The notes: generated by a model from the letters alone, not told the origin. 64,000 nt of DNA from Albugo candida (GCA_905220665.1 CAJNAR010000023.1:172458-236457); one strand, 5' to 3'; positions 22,524 to 34,083 are shown, counted from the stretch's first letter. Made by a program: numbers and translations.

Positions 22524-22847
22524 TCACGAATCCCTGGCACGAAACCGTTTCCCAGGAAATATTAAAGACCACTGGATATCCCAGGCCGTGAAGGGGACGT
22601 AAAATGTGCATCCTCTCTTCTCCACTCCAAAATCAGATACACCAAGGAAGTATTTGAATTCGAGAGAATTGTATTCATAAAAACACAATGAGCCCCGACG
22701 ATGGTTTCCCGTTTTTGCATTCCAGCTGTTGACATGCGTCTCGGTAGAAACCAATGTCCATACCATCGGGCATTTTCGATACCCCGTCCACCGAAGCTCA
22801 AACGGAAGAACAAACCTAGCAGGCCTGATGTCGTTGATTCGAGTCAC
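22524..22847 (-). pseudogene. possible pepsin-like middle-domain fragment
   Basis: A 107-codon minus frame contains YFLGVSDFGVEKRGCTFYVP followed by FTAWDIQWSL. This resembles the inter-domain region of pepsins (LGG-D...Y-x-G...YVPVT...YWQ-x-x-L), and the intact protease at 52759 has the equivalent FLLLNGVD...QPYVINLKRSAHWTIGM. No catalytic loop is within the fragment and stops flank it. Low-confidence remnant. Confidence 0.3.
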
Positions 22848-23892
22848 GGTAACGTGGGTAGTGCTTTGAGCTCACACAAGCGGAGGCTTCTATAGTATTT
22901 GCCGCCCCAGATTTGAAGCGAGGTCGAATCATAAGAGAAGGTAGGTCTAACTATACACGATATGGGTCAAAAAGAAGACGACCCAAGGATGTCCTGTGTC
23001 TTTTCTTCATCTATATGATTCGATCAAAGCGTGTCTCTCCACCAAGAAGCAATCTGAGAGATTCTCTTGAAGTCGAGTTGCTCAAGCTGCTTCGAAAGAG
23101 TTGATTTCACTAAACATTTTCTATTTGAGATTTTTATGCATACATGCATTGATGATTCTTGACACTGTTGAAGAATGGTGTAATGAAAGGCTCCAGCACA
23201 ACCAAAGTCTTCAAATCGCCACGGATTTTTGCATTTTGGGTTATATTGTGCCGTTACACCTACCAACAACACATGCTCCTGGTTCTTTTGCTAGCTTAAC
23301 GGTCGACCCTAGCAAGAGTTTCTTTAACTCTCACAAAAAATCTTATCGAATAGCTTTATTCAGACAGGAGTTTCGAATTCAGAGAGCGATGGTGCACTCG
23401 AAGCTTGCTGGAGCATTATTAATCCTTCGCGGAAATGGACAGCACACCGGTCCGGCGACCGGCCTTGCACTCAATCTACCAGCAATACACTGAGTGTCTA
23501 GAAGATTAGATTACCAACTTTGAATGCGCGAAAGCTGAAATGAAGTGCACAGATAGAGTTAGTCGAATGTGGTCCTACTAGGCTTTATAGAAGTAAGTAT
23601 TGTTGTGCACAGCAGCAGACTGTTTCTTTGGTATTCGATAACACGATTCGATTCGCCCAGTCAGTATCACGTTGGAGGCGCGGTGAGGTTGTAATACATG
23701 ATTGCTCGTGGTGATGCATTGTTTAACACAAGGCGGCAAGATTTGATTGGGATGATACTTCATATCTCCAGAGCTCTAGAATTCAGTCAGTGGGTGGGAT
23801 ATAGATTTGAGGATGTCAAGCTTTTTGCAACCGTCGAAAGACCTGATTTATTGAGATGAATTTCTTTGAAATATAACACCAGGTTCTATTAA
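22848..23892. other. intergenic; right half is the downstream flank of copy B
   Basis: 23490-23890 resembles the segments downstream of the other pseudo-protease copies (near 25800, 28990 and 33690), for instance GATTAGATT(A/G)...TTTGAATGCGC. A minus-strand Cys-containing frame at 23024-23272 has no ATG start and no recognised domain. Confidence 0.45.
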
Positions 23893-24942
23893 TCAGTGCG
23901 GCATAAACGCATATACGCGATTTCTACCGAAATGAACATTCTTGATCTCCAGAGTATACCGCTTGGCGAACGTGGCGCCTAAGACCCAGTCGTAAGGAAC
24001 TTCGCTTGCTACGATTGCCATGTAGCATTTCCCTCTCGACGATTCAGGCTCTCCCGCGTTGGCAGGCATCTTCACAATATATTCGTTACCTGTTAACTCG
24101 AATTCTTGATCATTCGTTTTGGTTTTAAATTTTATTGACGGCATTCGATGAGGCAAATCATCATCACAATCGAAGCTCGGATCGGAAACGCTCATCGTTG
24201 GGAGACAAGCCACCATCATGTCATACACTTCTTTCGGAACCTCAGTGACGACTCTGGAAAAATTAAAGTAAAGATTTTGGCGCTCAGGTATCGCACTCTT
24301 ATCTGTGCCTGTATAATATGTGGCCGATGAGATGATAGGACCGAGTATATTCGATCGCATTGGGAAGAAACAGGGTGTATCAGCATAATGTTTGAGTTTC
24401 CACCAGGAGGAATGATCAGGAGGAATTCTACCAATGTACAGCATCGGTTCGGGTTCCTTCCATGTAAAAGTGAGAATCATTGTTTCGTCCCCAATCACGT
24501 CTAGTATTGCTTTGATGAAATCAGTTGAAAAAATCAGTTTCTCGCGAGACAAGTTTTGCTGGAGTAATTTATAACTATCAGTTTGGACCATTTGTACAGA
24601 AGATTTTTTTTTGCGGCGCAGGAGCTTCCCAGAGAATTTTTTTTTCATTTTAGACATGCGAGCTTCTTTGTCATTCGGCGCATTATCTTCAACTGAGTGC
24701 TGATTCCTACTGTTGAAGTACACAAATATTTGTCTGGGTTCTAATTGCTCAGCTTCAAACCAAGTAAGTTCTAATTTCCATGCGTTATTGTTTACAATTT
24801 CTGCAGGTAAAACTAGCAGGCTTTCTCGTTCATATCTTTCTGGAGGATGAAACACCTCGACTTTCACGTTATAATTCGCGTATGTTACGTCTAATTTTTG
24901 TAATATTTGGTGCGCGAAAAATTGAAGCAAAGAAGCTCTCAT
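23893..24942 (-). CDS. secreted pepsin-like pseudo-protease family, copy B
   Basis: Intact 349-codon single-exon gene. Residues 1-22 form a signal-like N-terminus (MRASLLQFFAHQILQKLDVT). Residues 42-66 (LLVLPAEIVNNNAWKLELTW then FEAEQ) align with the first catalytic strand-loop of pepsins, but the DTG is gone. A conserved basic linker spans 98-113. The C-terminal lobe is recognisable: MILTFTW (155-161) and LYIGRIPP, YFNFSRVVTEVP (225-236) where DTG is expected, a Cys pair at 259 and 306, MPSIKF (267-272), and WVLGATFAKRYTLEI (319-333), the pepsin W-I-L-G-x-x-F-x-R-x-Y signature. In this copy the second Asp is Asn. It should be secreted and without protease activity. Its target is unknown; inhibitor, decoy or binding roles are possible. 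Confidence 0.8.
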   Translation of the reverse strand: MRASLLQFFAHQILQKLDVTYANYNVKVEVFHPPERYERESLLVLPAEIVNNNAWKLELTWFEAEQLEPRQIFVYFNSRNQHSVEDNAPNDKEARMSKMKKKFSGKLLRRKKKSSVQMVQTDSYKLLQQNLSREKLIFSTDFIKAILDVIGDETMILTFTWKEPEPMLYIGRIPPDHSSWWKLKHYADTPCFFPMRSNILGPIISSATYYTGTDKSAIPERQNLYFNFSRVVTEVPKEVYDMMVACLPTMSVSDPSFDCDDDLPHRMPSIKFKTKTNDQEFELTGNEYIVKMPANAGEPESSRGKCYMAIVASEVPYDWVLGATFAKRYTLEIKNVHFGRNRVYAFMPH

Positions 24943-25216
24943 TGGGACTCTAAATTTATAAATGAGAACTCAAACTTTTCCATCGGAATGAGATGTGCCA
25001 TTTTTAAATCTTTCATAAAAGCCTATTGGCAGCTGACTTGTCCAAAGTGCGGAAACATTTCTCAGTTACAGACCACGTTTTAAAATTTATTCATATAGCA
25101 CAGGTCAACGTTTTCAACCTTCGATATCGAAGCACAGATATGCGCAAGCTTGAGGTTATTTATGTAGACATTTATATCATGTTTTGCAATTAGAATTACA
25201 TTATTTTCAGCCCAGT

Positions 25217-25230
25217 GTGGTGAACACCAC
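25217..25230. promoter_or_regulatory. conserved upstream inverted repeat, unit B
   Basis: GTGGTGAACACCAC, a 6-bp inverted repeat with an AA centre, 275 bp upstream of the copy B start. The same motif occurs at matching places before every other family copy. Confidence 0.6.
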
Positions 25231-25246
25231 ATTAGGGAATGCGTTA

Positions 25247-25740
25247 ATTTCGATCATCACAAGCACAGGCATCGTCTTATATTGTGGTGGAATGCAGTAG
25301 CCACAATAAAGCATGACATATTATCATATCACACAGGTAAGCTCTTGAAAAGTTTCTGTATGTAAATTTACTATACAAAATAGCCTAGGTATTCAAACAA
25401 CTCGGTCGAAATTTAGAAATCAAGATATCTTCAACTAAATTGTGACCAGCTACATTTCATTTCAAATATCTGAATGGATATGATGTGATAGATTCTGCCG
25501 CTAGGCGTGCACTAGTAGAGCGTCGCAGTCACACGGATAAAGATGAAGATAGATTTTCGAGTATGGAACGCCACAAATCTAAACACAAAGCTTTATTGAC
25601 TCAGGCGTGGTTCTAGCTTCCTACATAAGGCAGCATATCATTGCCATACAAAGTTAAGCTTGAAAAGAAGTCAAACTGACTCTGAGGGCGTCAGTACACA
25701 CATTATTTACTTATTCCGTTATGCAATGTGAGTTAAAGCT
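25247..25740. repeat. unit flank repeat, counterpart of 31790-32285
   Basis: Clearly homologous to 31790-32285 over about 500 bp in the same orientation, sharing for example CACACAGGTAAGCTCTT and GATAGATTCTGCC. It links the upstream inverted repeat to the 3' flank of a PDR gene. No coding content is seen. Confidence 0.8.
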
Positions 25741-26095
25741 AATGTGTAATATAAACGAAACAGTAAATGTATAGACAAATACCTCATAGATTTAGGAAAA
25801 AACACTATGAGTAAAAGGAACAGCGTGTCCATGCGTTTATTCGATAACACGATACAATCCGTCCATTCAGTATCATAATCGTGCAGTGCGAAGCGATGAT
25901 ACTTAGTAGTTCCAGCGCCGAGGTATACCATGACTGCTGGTGATAATGCGTTGGGTTACTAATAAGGCTGCGATAAAATTTTCATATTGAAATATATTTC
26001 AGAAATTCGAAAGTTAAGTCAGGTAATGAAGATTAGAGTTGATTATGTTTAGCTTCAAGCGAGCATCTAAGACACTACTAAAATATCTTTTCGAA
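25741..26095. other. downstream flank of copy C, array repeat
   Basis: Resembles flanks after copies B and E (for example TTATTCGATAACACGATACAAT against TTATTCGATAGCATTGAACAAG). The left end still matches the PDR 3' flank (GTAATATAAACGAAAC). Confidence 0.6.
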
Positions 26096-27175
26096 TTAAA
26101 AACCAAGGTGTATTGTCTTGTGCGGGTTGAAGCCATACATGCGCGTTTTTCTTGCAGCATCATCAGCATTCATTATCTCCAGAGTATAGCGCCTGGCAAA
26201 CGTGGCGCCCAAGACCCATGTATCAGGAGTTAGGCTTGGTATGATTGCCATGAAACACTTTTCTTCCGATGTTCCAGCCTCTCCCTCTTTGGCGGGAATC
26301 TTCACAGTGTATTCTTGTCTTGTAAACTCGTATTCTTGACGATTGGCGTCTTTAAATTTTATCGATGGCATTCGATTCAGCGATTTATGATCACAATTGA
26401 AGCTTGTATCGGAAACCATTAACATTTCGAGATGAGTTATCATCATACCATACAAATCTTGCGGAATCTCGCTCGTGACTTTTGAAAAATCAAAGTAAAC
26501 ATCTTGTAGCTCGGACATTGAATGCACAACTTCGTTCATCGTATATGTGGTCTGTAAGTGGATAGGACCAAGCCTACGTATAGCTTCCTCCTTCTCCAGT
26601 GGACTAGCATAAAGATACGGTGGAAGAAGATAACGTTCGCGTTTTATCCACCTGCTTTGTTTACCAGTACCGAGGGTATCAGCGTACAGTGTTGGCTGTT
26701 CCGATTCCTTCCATGCAAAAGTGAGAATCATTTCATTACCCACATTATAGTCTAGTATTGCTTCGATGATATCAATTGAGAAAAGCAAGGTTATGGCAGA
26801 TGATTTTGGGATGAGCTTATAACCATCATTGTCATGACTTCGTAAACGAGATTTAAATTTGCGGTGCACAAAGTTTCCAATGCCCTTCCTTATTCCAGAC
26901 TTGTGTTCTTCTTTGTACATCGGCGAATGATCTTCATTTGGGTACTCGCAGACACTTTCTGAGATGATAGGCAGTTGATGGAGGCCTGAATACCCAGAAG
27001 TGACTTCCAATTCGTATTTGTTATCCCCCACAATTGTTGCACGAAGTACTAACACGCTCCCGACTTGATTTTCTGGAGGGTGATATATTTCGAGTTTTAC
27101 GTTAACACTCTCGTATGTTGCGTCTATTTTTTGGAGTATTTGGAGCGCGCAGATAAGGAAGAAACACCCTTTCAT
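26096..27175 (-). CDS. secreted pepsin-like pseudo-protease family, copy C
   Basis: Intact single exon. ATG 27175 gives 359 residues starting with a good signal peptide (MKGCFFLICALQILQKIDAT); another in-frame ATG at 27202 adds nine residues, but the paralogues all start at the equivalent of 27175. The first-loop region reads YELEVTSGYSG in place of a DTG context. A basic segment, GNFVHRKFKSRLR, is conserved. The second-loop region reads VYFDFSKVTSEIP (residues 226-238): the Asp remains but Thr-Gly is replaced by Phe-Ser. FNC, MPSIKF and WVLGATFARRYTLEI complete the C-terminal lobe. Predicted secreted and catalytically dead. Confidence 0.8.
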   Translation of the reverse strand: MKGCFFLICALQILQKIDATYESVNVKLEIYHPPENQVGSVLVLRATIVGDNKYELEVTSGYSGLHQLPIISESVCEYPNEDHSPMYKEEHKSGIRKGIGNFVHRKFKSRLRSHDNDGYKLIPKSSAITLLFSIDIIEAILDYNVGNEMILTFAWKESEQPTLYADTLGTGKQSRWIKRERYLLPPYLYASPLEKEEAIRRLGPIHLQTTYTMNEVVHSMSELQDVYFDFSKVTSEIPQDLYGMMITHLEMLMVSDTSFNCDHKSLNRMPSIKFKDANRQEYEFTRQEYTVKIPAKEGEAGTSEEKCFMAIIPSLTPDTWVLGATFARRYTLEIMNADDAARKTRMYGFNPHKTIHLGF

Positions 27176-27422
27176 GGGGACTTCAAATTTGGAACTGAGC
27201 ATTTAATCTATTCATCGGCTTGAGATGTTCCATTCGGGAAACTGCGAAAAAAGCTCATTGCCAGCTAACTCTTATAAAAAGTATAAGCTTGCTGCCAATT
27301 GCAGGCCAAGCTTTTTAATCTATTTACCGCAAGTACAACGTTTTCGATCTTTGAAGCAAAGATGCGCGCGCGCAAGCTTGAGGTTAGGACAAAGATACAT
27401 ATTCAAATGATTTCAGCTTAGA

Positions 27423-27436
27423 GTGGTGAACACCAC
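27423..27436. promoter_or_regulatory. conserved upstream inverted repeat, unit C
   Basis: GTGGTGAACACCAC, 248 bp upstream of ATG 27175. Confidence 0.6.
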
Positions 27437-27889
27437 GTAGGGAACGCGGTACACAGTGTCATGTTGCATCATATAAAGGACTGTCGACTGCACGACATAT
27501 TATCAACTCGCGTAGGTTTTTGACTTTAGATATATATTATTATTTGAGAGAGCCCATGCTTTGTCATCATTCAAATCGGAAGAAAAACGTTACGTTTCTG
27601 GATCAAGATTGAATCGTGCTAAATACGAGTCAGCATCGCCATCCAATTCACTTCGTCTTATTGCCAAACTCAGTAGAAGTGTGTCATGGAAATGCGATTG
27701 CATCAATAAAACAATACTAGCAGAGGTTTCATGACTGAGGCCGTACTCCAAATCGCCATGTACAGCAGCATTACATAGAGTCTTTCCCTATTTTTTTCCA
27801 ACAGCTAAAATTAAAGCTGTCTACTATCATGATGCAGAATGTAATATAAATGAAACGATTTACGATGTATGCGTGCACAAACTTCTCCA
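27437..27889. other. unit C spacer
   Basis: Non-coding spacer between the upstream motif and the PDR fragment, aligning only in patches with the spacers of other units (for example TGTAATATAAATGAAACGATT near 27840). Confidence 0.45.
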
Positions 27890-28400
27890 CCGCCTTTGTT
27901 CTGTCGGGTGTTCCCCGATCCAACAGCGCTTACAAGTTAAAATCTCAATGAGTGATTGAACTGCTACCCAGAATACAATAAGTGCAACCATATAATTTAC
28001 TTGTATACAGCGCTGTAATCGTACTCACTATACACATAAACCTCAACTGACATTGTTTTGTTCGTATCACCCAAGGTGACCGTGATCATTTGACAGCCAT
28101 CTGGCACCAAGTCGGAGAATTCACCAAATTGAATACTGACCAGCGCTGCTAGTGAGTAACTTGAGCCCATCAAGTACTTAGATCATTCATATGACGACCT
28201 CATTCGAGCGGGAGCGCACCCCGAAATTCTACTTTGAATCGTGAGAAGCATCGACACCGCACACGACATCTCGATAACAGTCATCAAGTTGATCAGTCCA
28301 ATAAAACGCATACCCTTACAAAGCAGCCCAATATGTGCGCTCTTTATCTTGGTTCTATTAGATCCAACTGGATTGAACGTTGTTGGACACTTGTTTTGCA
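27890..28400 (-). pseudogene. PDR transporter 3'-end fragment, unit C
   Basis: Minus-strand remnant of the PDR C-terminal region. The end matches CCATCTGGCACCAAGTCGGA of the full gene. GLINLMTVIEMSCA corresponds to GVINLMTVIEISCA (full gene near 36600). An internal deletion of roughly 330 bp removes most of the last transmembrane part. Shifts and stops are present, so it is a pseudogene. Confidence 0.8.
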
Positions 28401-28789
28401 CCCAGAATTGACGTCTGGCTACAGAACAACGGCAAGGAGCTCCTTTGAATGCTTTTTAATTATTTGATTCGATAAAAGTATACATCTTTATAAAGAGACT
28501 GAGCCGAGGAAGCAATATCTTACATTTCTTTAATGACAGCCGGGCGTTTTTATCCCAAAATGGCTCGTGCTTAAGCTTCAGATGCGTTATTTTTAATGTC
28601 TGGTTATGTATGTACCCAGTAGATTTATGCGTGGATCAATGACGCTCGATATGAGTAAGAGAAGCCAACACAAGCGCAACGAAAACCACAATTCAGGCTT
28701 TCTAATTGCTATGGCTCTGCACCTTCGACTTCATCCGTTAAAAGAGCGGCAACATATCACTTAGACCAACAACAAATGCTCATTTGCTT
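28401..28789. other. intergenic, nothing recognised
   Basis: Joins the unit C PDR fragment to the downstream flank of copy D. No gene seen. Confidence 0.35.
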
Positions 28790-29200
28790 CTACGAGTTTG
28801 GCCCCTACAAGCGAGCCTGTCAATCTCAGCAAAAATCTATAAAACAGCTTATATGCAGACTGTGATTTCTCGAAGCGATCGTACATTCATAATCTGCAAA
28901 ACCGATTGCAAACTCTGGGGGGAAACGGACAATGCGTCTATCCACCGACAAACCCTTCACTAAATAATCAGCAAATGTACTGAAGTCTTCGAACATTAGA
29001 TTGTTGACTTTTCGAATGCGCAAAAGCCGACGCGATCTATCGAAATACAATCTCACAAATGTGACCCTGCTAGGGTCTACAAGAAACTATCGCTGTGCAA
29101 GTAACAGACTGTTAATGCGGTAATACATAGCACGATAGGATTCGTCCCGTTAGTATCGCTCTGTCGGAAAGCAAACGATGATTACGTAGGATATCTAGCT
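28790..29200. repeat. downstream-flank repeat, unit D
   Basis: Homologous to 33455-33890 (for example TTGTTGACTTTTCGAA(T/G)GCGCAAAAG and CGATGATTACGTA). Both lie 3' of a pseudo-protease copy on the minus strand. Short minus frames in both encode RKVNN, but no protein family is evident. Confidence 0.65.
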
Positions 29201-29371
29201 ATTTAAGTAATTCATCATTGCTGGTGGCGATGCCTCGCTTACTGCCAAGGCTGCGAGATATAATTTGGAAGACTGAAATGGGTGTCTGAAGTTCAAGAAT
29301 TTATTCAGGCAATGAGAGACTAGAGGTGAGCATCTTGAGCTTTTTGAGCATTTTGCAACCGTCATAGGCGC

Positions 29372-30515
29372 TTATTTCATAGAATAAATCTCTTCGAAAT
29401 GATACACCAGGTTCTGTTTACGCGTGCAGCGTGATCGCATACCCGTGCTCACGTTCATTATCCTACCATCTTGTGAAGTTGAATGTATACCGTTTGAGGA
29501 ATGTAGCGCCGAAGACCCATCTGTCACCATTTGTACTTGCTTTAATTGCCATGTAATTCTGTCCTCCTGAAGTTCCAGAATTTTTCTCTGTGGCAGGCAT
29601 CCCACAATATATTCTTGGCTTGTAAACTCGTATAATTGTTGTGTACATGCACCTTTAAGCTTTATTGATGGCAGTCGATATAGCTCACGATGAGTACAAT
29701 CAAAGCTTGTATCGGTTCCCGTCAACCGTATAAGACGGGCTTTCATCGTTTCGTAGAATTCTGACGGAACTTCGCTGATAATTCTTGCAAAATCGAAGTA
29801 AATTTCATGCTCTTTGTGCATTGCACTCTCCAGGCCGTCTATCGAATGTGTCATTTCCAAGTTGATAGGACCGAGCATCTGACCAGATTGTTTCTTCCTA
29901 GCATTTTTAACGTAAAAAAAGATGTGGATAATTACGACTCCTGATTCCGATCCGATTAAAGTGTTCACCAATACCAGCGGAGCCAAAGTATAGCGTGGGC
30001 TTCTCCAACCGCTTCCAAGATAAAGTGAGAATATGATCGTAGTTCCAATCCATATCCACGATTGCGTCGTTGATATCAGCTGAAAAAACGAAGCTTCTGG
30101 CCAATGAATGCGGGAGTAGTAGATCATAGGCATGGCTGTGATGTCTTTCTGGTGACGATTTTGATTTGAAGGACAGAACTTCTCATATGGCTTTCTTCAA
30201 GCTTCCAGACTTCTGCCTATTCAGTTCGTGTTCTATTGGGAACATCAAGTTAATAGGCGGTCGAGTGCCATCTGATTGTTGAGCATCACCATAAGTAACT
30301 TCCACTTTCCATGCATTATCGTTTACAATTGTTGCAGGGAATACTAGCACGCTTTCGGGTCGATATATTTCTAGAGGATGAAATACCTCGAGTGTGACGT
30401 AGAAACCCGCATATATTACATCTGCCTTCCGCAATATCTGAAGCGCACAGATTTGTGGAGAAAAGCAACTATCATCGAGACCGTAAAGCTGAAACTGACC
30501 ACTAGACTTCTTCAT
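29372..30515 (-). pseudogene. secreted pepsin-like pseudo-protease family, copy D (pseudogene)
   Basis: ATG 30515 opens a copy whose N-terminal half (ICALQILRKADVIYAG, WKVEVTYGDAQQ) is readable to a stop at about 30185. The rest continues in other frames: FVFSADINDAIVDMDW and LEKPTLYFGSAGIG (30100-29960), then IYFDFARIISEVP (about 29790), then after another shift WVFGATFLKRYTFNF (about 29500). At least three shifts or stops make it a pseudogene. The signal peptide is also weakened by a small insertion (DDSCFSPQICALQ). Confidence 0.85.
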
Positions 30516-30748
30516 TGGCCTGAGATGTTTCAGCTGATTTTTCCCAAATGCGAAAGCATTTCCGCCAATCATAAGATCACGGCTCTCATTTTGACCATAA
30601 AAGCAACGTTTCGACCTTCGATATCGAAGCAAAAAATAGAACCAAGCATTACCTATGGAGCTGTGACGTTGGACGAGTACAGAAGCACGATTATGTTGAG
30701 TACCCTTATATATGTCTATATCTGGCCTTGCACTAAGTTCAGTATAGT

Positions 30749-30762
30749 GTGGTAAACACCAC
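30749..30762. promoter_or_regulatory. conserved upstream inverted repeat, unit D
   Basis: GTGGTAAACACCAC, one change from the consensus, 234 bp upstream of the copy D start. Confidence 0.55.
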
Positions 30763-30781
30763 ATTGGGGAATGCGGTAATT

Positions 30782-31790
30782 CCTCTTAAGCTCACTTGTA
30801 GGTGAGTCTGTATTACTACTGGATAATTTGACCAAGTGGCTTCTCTAGTTGCCCAGGCTATCTGAAATGACGTATATAAACATAAAAAACAGATCGTGAA
30901 ATTACCTGTGCGAGATGATAATATGTATTTTCGTTGATTGTCCTGTATTGTGGTAGACTCGACCACTACACTACGAGACTGTCTCCATCGTGTAAATGAA
31001 AAAAGTTGTGAAGATGTTCCAAAAGTACCGTGTTTTGGAAATAGGCGTGCGCCACACTAGCTCCAATGTAGCCATCCAACTAGGATTAGGATCCAAGTTG
31101 CACTTGCATTTTTACTTGTCTGTGTCGTACCAGCAGCAATGATCTTCAACTTCTGAACAATCCACCGAATGATACTTGCGCTGCGAGTTGAGCCAACACC
31201 TTGGCAAGACGAATACTTTCGTCTTGATCGTAACGCTGTCTTCGAAAGTACCGAACGTTCGCACTATGCGTGGTGTAGATCACGAAAAGTGCTGGAACTG
31301 TCGGAGTTGCTGATCGCTGATCGAATAAACGACGGCTCCGATCTATCCCGACGAAGTGTAGTGTCACCGCTTACGATGCAATGCAATCTATAAATCTGAT
31401 ATAATATGCTGATATTATTTCCATCCCGGCCGTAATGCTGCCACAATTGCACATGCAATTTACGACCAGCGTGGTCGGAAGAAGAAAACCTGATCCCAAC
31501 TAGGGAGTAACTCCCTCCATAATTGTGCCGTGTGGTCGCACTCGAGAAAGAGATGGTGATCGGATTCCGCTGCGCCACGCCACACAAGGCTGTGTGCACA
31601 ATATAAAATTGGGCTGAATTTCCTTTGGGAACCAGATACGATATCGAACTGACAACATCCGAAAGTCCAGATTAAACTAGATTTTCGAAAATGGGTAATA
31701 CACGTTCCCGAAGATGCCGTGATGTGGCCATAAATGTTCCAGATCGAGTGCGTTCGATCTCTCCCGTGATGACCAATGTGTCGACATCGG
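30782..31790 (-). mobile_element. LINE 3' fragment inserted into unit D
   Basis: Minus-strand frames encode the end of a LINE ORF2. A zinc-binding zf-RVT-like motif, AAESDHHLFLECDHTAQLW, lies near 31530-31580, then YDQDESIRLAKVLAQLAAQ (about 31180-31230), which resembles the tail of oomycete LINEs. Several frame changes are present. Comparison with unit B shows that sequence continuous there (25231-25250) is split here by about 1.0 kb, so the fragment was inserted after the unit was duplicated. The boundaries come from that comparison. Confidence 0.7.
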
Positions 31791-32285
31791 ATGTATCCCA
31801 AGCACAGCATGTCTTGTATTGTCGTGGGATGCAGCAGCCGCAATATAAAATAAAAGATTGTCAGCAGCCTGACATAGTATCATCCCACACAGGTAAGCTC
31901 TTCGTATTTAGATGTACTACAAGAATAATTCAAGTGTTCAGGAAGCCAGTTAGTTAGTCGAATTCTGGTAATAAAGACACCTTCAACTAGCCTGGGACCA
32001 GCTGGATTGTTATTCATATATCTGAACAGCTACGTTCTGATAGATTCTGCCATTAGGTATGTACGAGTTGGCGTCGCAGTTACATGGATAAATATAAACC
32101 TTGGGAAGAAATAATTTTGAGCATGGGACACCACAAATCAAAAGCCAGAAACAAAGAAAGGTTGTTCCGACTCAGGCCGTGTACAATTTCTCATATAGGG
32201 CAGTATATCATTTCCATACACACATGAAGCTTAGGAACCCAGCCTGACTCTTAATGCGTCAGTACACACATCATTTACTTATTTT
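31790..32285. repeat. unit flank repeat, counterpart of 25247-25740
   Basis: Diverged direct repeat of 25247-25740, separated from its own inverted-repeat motif (30749) by the LINE fragment. Confidence 0.8.
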
Positions 32286-32910
32286 CTTCTACAATGTGAC
32301 TATTTTTAAGCAAACGGGTAATATAAACGAAACATTCAACATTAATTTGTATGAATAAACTACTCCGCCTTTGTTCTATCAAGTGTTCCTCGAGCCAGCA
32401 GCATCCTCAAATCACAATCTCTAGTGACTCACATGCTTCAACGTGAGGAAAAGGAATGCTTGAACCGCTAACCAGAATGCAATAAGTACAACCGTATTGT
32501 TGTACTTTGTCCTCGGGATTGCAATCGTACTCACTATTCACATAATCTTCAACTGACATTGTTTTGTTCGTATCATCCGAGATGGCCGTGATCATTTGAC
32601 AGCCATTTAGCACCAAGTCGGAGCCACCAAATAATACTGACAAGCGCTGCATATGAGTTACTTGAGTGCATCATGTTCGTGGAACCAGTTGCAAAATGAC
32701 CTAAATCAAATAAGGAAAGAAAAAAGAGATACCATCTGCGCTGTTCCTTCTAACGAGACAAGACAGAATCGCGCGAGCATGGATACCGCAATCGATAGAT
32801 ACGGGACTTCCGTGAGAACAAGTAAAGGCTGAAAGATAGCGTAATTCGACATTCGCACCCGGTATTCCGCAGCATTTTCCTCACACGATATCTCGATAGG
32901 AGGCAGCACA
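32286..32910 (-). pseudogene. PDR transporter 3'-end fragment, unit D
   Basis: Minus-strand remnants of the PDR C-terminus: NKTMSVEDYVNSEYDCNPED (full gene NKTMSVESYVNGEYDFNPEY), NGCQMITAI, and further upstream EISCEENAAEYRVRMSNY with LTEVPYLSIAVSML, matching EISCAERAVYYRERMSNY and FAELPYLVVAVSMF. Deletions and frameshifts separate them. This is the longest of the three PDR fragments. Confidence 0.85.
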
Positions 32911-33454
32911 TTCCGAGGAAGTCCCTCCTGTTATCGATGAATTCAATATGTGGGTTATTGGTCTAGTGCATACCAGACCCCAGTTATTATCGTCGCGTCG
33001 ACATCGTTTTGCATGTGCCACGCTTGTATCTAATTTCTGATTTTTGATTTCAGATGAACTAGAAGACGTAAAATTGAACATTAAGTACCTCCTTCCCACC
33101 CCTTCATCTACTTGTGTTATTCAATGTAATTTCCTGTATAACAATATGGTGAGCGAAGAAAGCATTATGCTGCATTCTTTAAGACGTCGCGAGATTGTTT
33201 TTCAGTCCAAATGATTCTTGCTCAGGGCTTCTTCAGATGAGTAACTTCCATGATTTTGATATGTATTTTCTCAGCTAAATTCTACATGTGCATTGAAATG
33301 CCTGTCCCCAATGGTAGAATCCTATGCACGTCCAAAGAAAGGCTTCAGCCCGACCGCGATCTCCCAATCGCTTTGTCTCTATACGTCTGCCTTATCCCGA
33401 AAGACACGAGAATCTATATTGTGCGACCATAGCCGACAGCAATTGCTCTTTCTT
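32911..33454. other. intergenic, nothing recognised
   Basis: No supported gene. A plus-strand frame at 33324-33560 runs into the flank repeat and has no recognised domain. Confidence 0.35.
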
Positions 33455-33900
33455 TTACTTCTTTGAGTTTGATCCCAGCAAGCGACTCCAGAAAGCGTTG
33501 CTGTCAGTCTTGCCAGAAATCTTATCGGACAGCTTATTCTTGGCTGTGAGTCACTGGTAATTCAAACTCATTGAAATGGCCGTCTATTCGCAAGCTGCAA
33601 AAGGGATTGTGTACGTCCGACAAAACAGAGAGAAGCTCATCCCGGTGACGAGTCCTGTCATTTGGTTCATCGACGAAGGTACCGCGGTTCTCAAAAATCG
33701 AATTGTTGACTTTTCGAAGGCGCAAAAGACAGAATGATCTTCTCAGATGGAGTTTGACGTATCTGATTCTCGAAGATTCTAAGAAAAAACATTGTGATAA
33801 AAAGTAACAGCCTGTCATGTGGTTATTCGATAGCATTGAACAAGTCGCCTATCCAGTATCATAATCTTGCGTTAAAAAACGATGATTACGTATGAGACCC
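33455..33900. repeat. downstream-flank repeat, unit E
   Basis: Counterpart of 28790-29200, lying 3' of copy E on the minus strand. Parts also match 23490-23760 and 25790-25930. Confidence 0.65.
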
Positions 33901-34083
33901 AGCGCTGGAGTATGCTGTGGATGGTGGTGGTGGTTAATACCAACGTTACGGAGATATTGAGTAGATCAAAATATGTCTCTCGATATCGAAACTTTAGTCA
34001 GGCAATGAGAGATTACGATTGATTATGTTTAGCTTTTTGCGAGCGTCGAAGACACTTGCCTTATCGAAATAGATATCGCTGAA

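Noticed and set aside
23024..23493. Overlapping frames on both strands, one with regular Cys spacing
   Set aside because: Neither starts at ATG, and stops lie directly upstream in both; no recognised domain.
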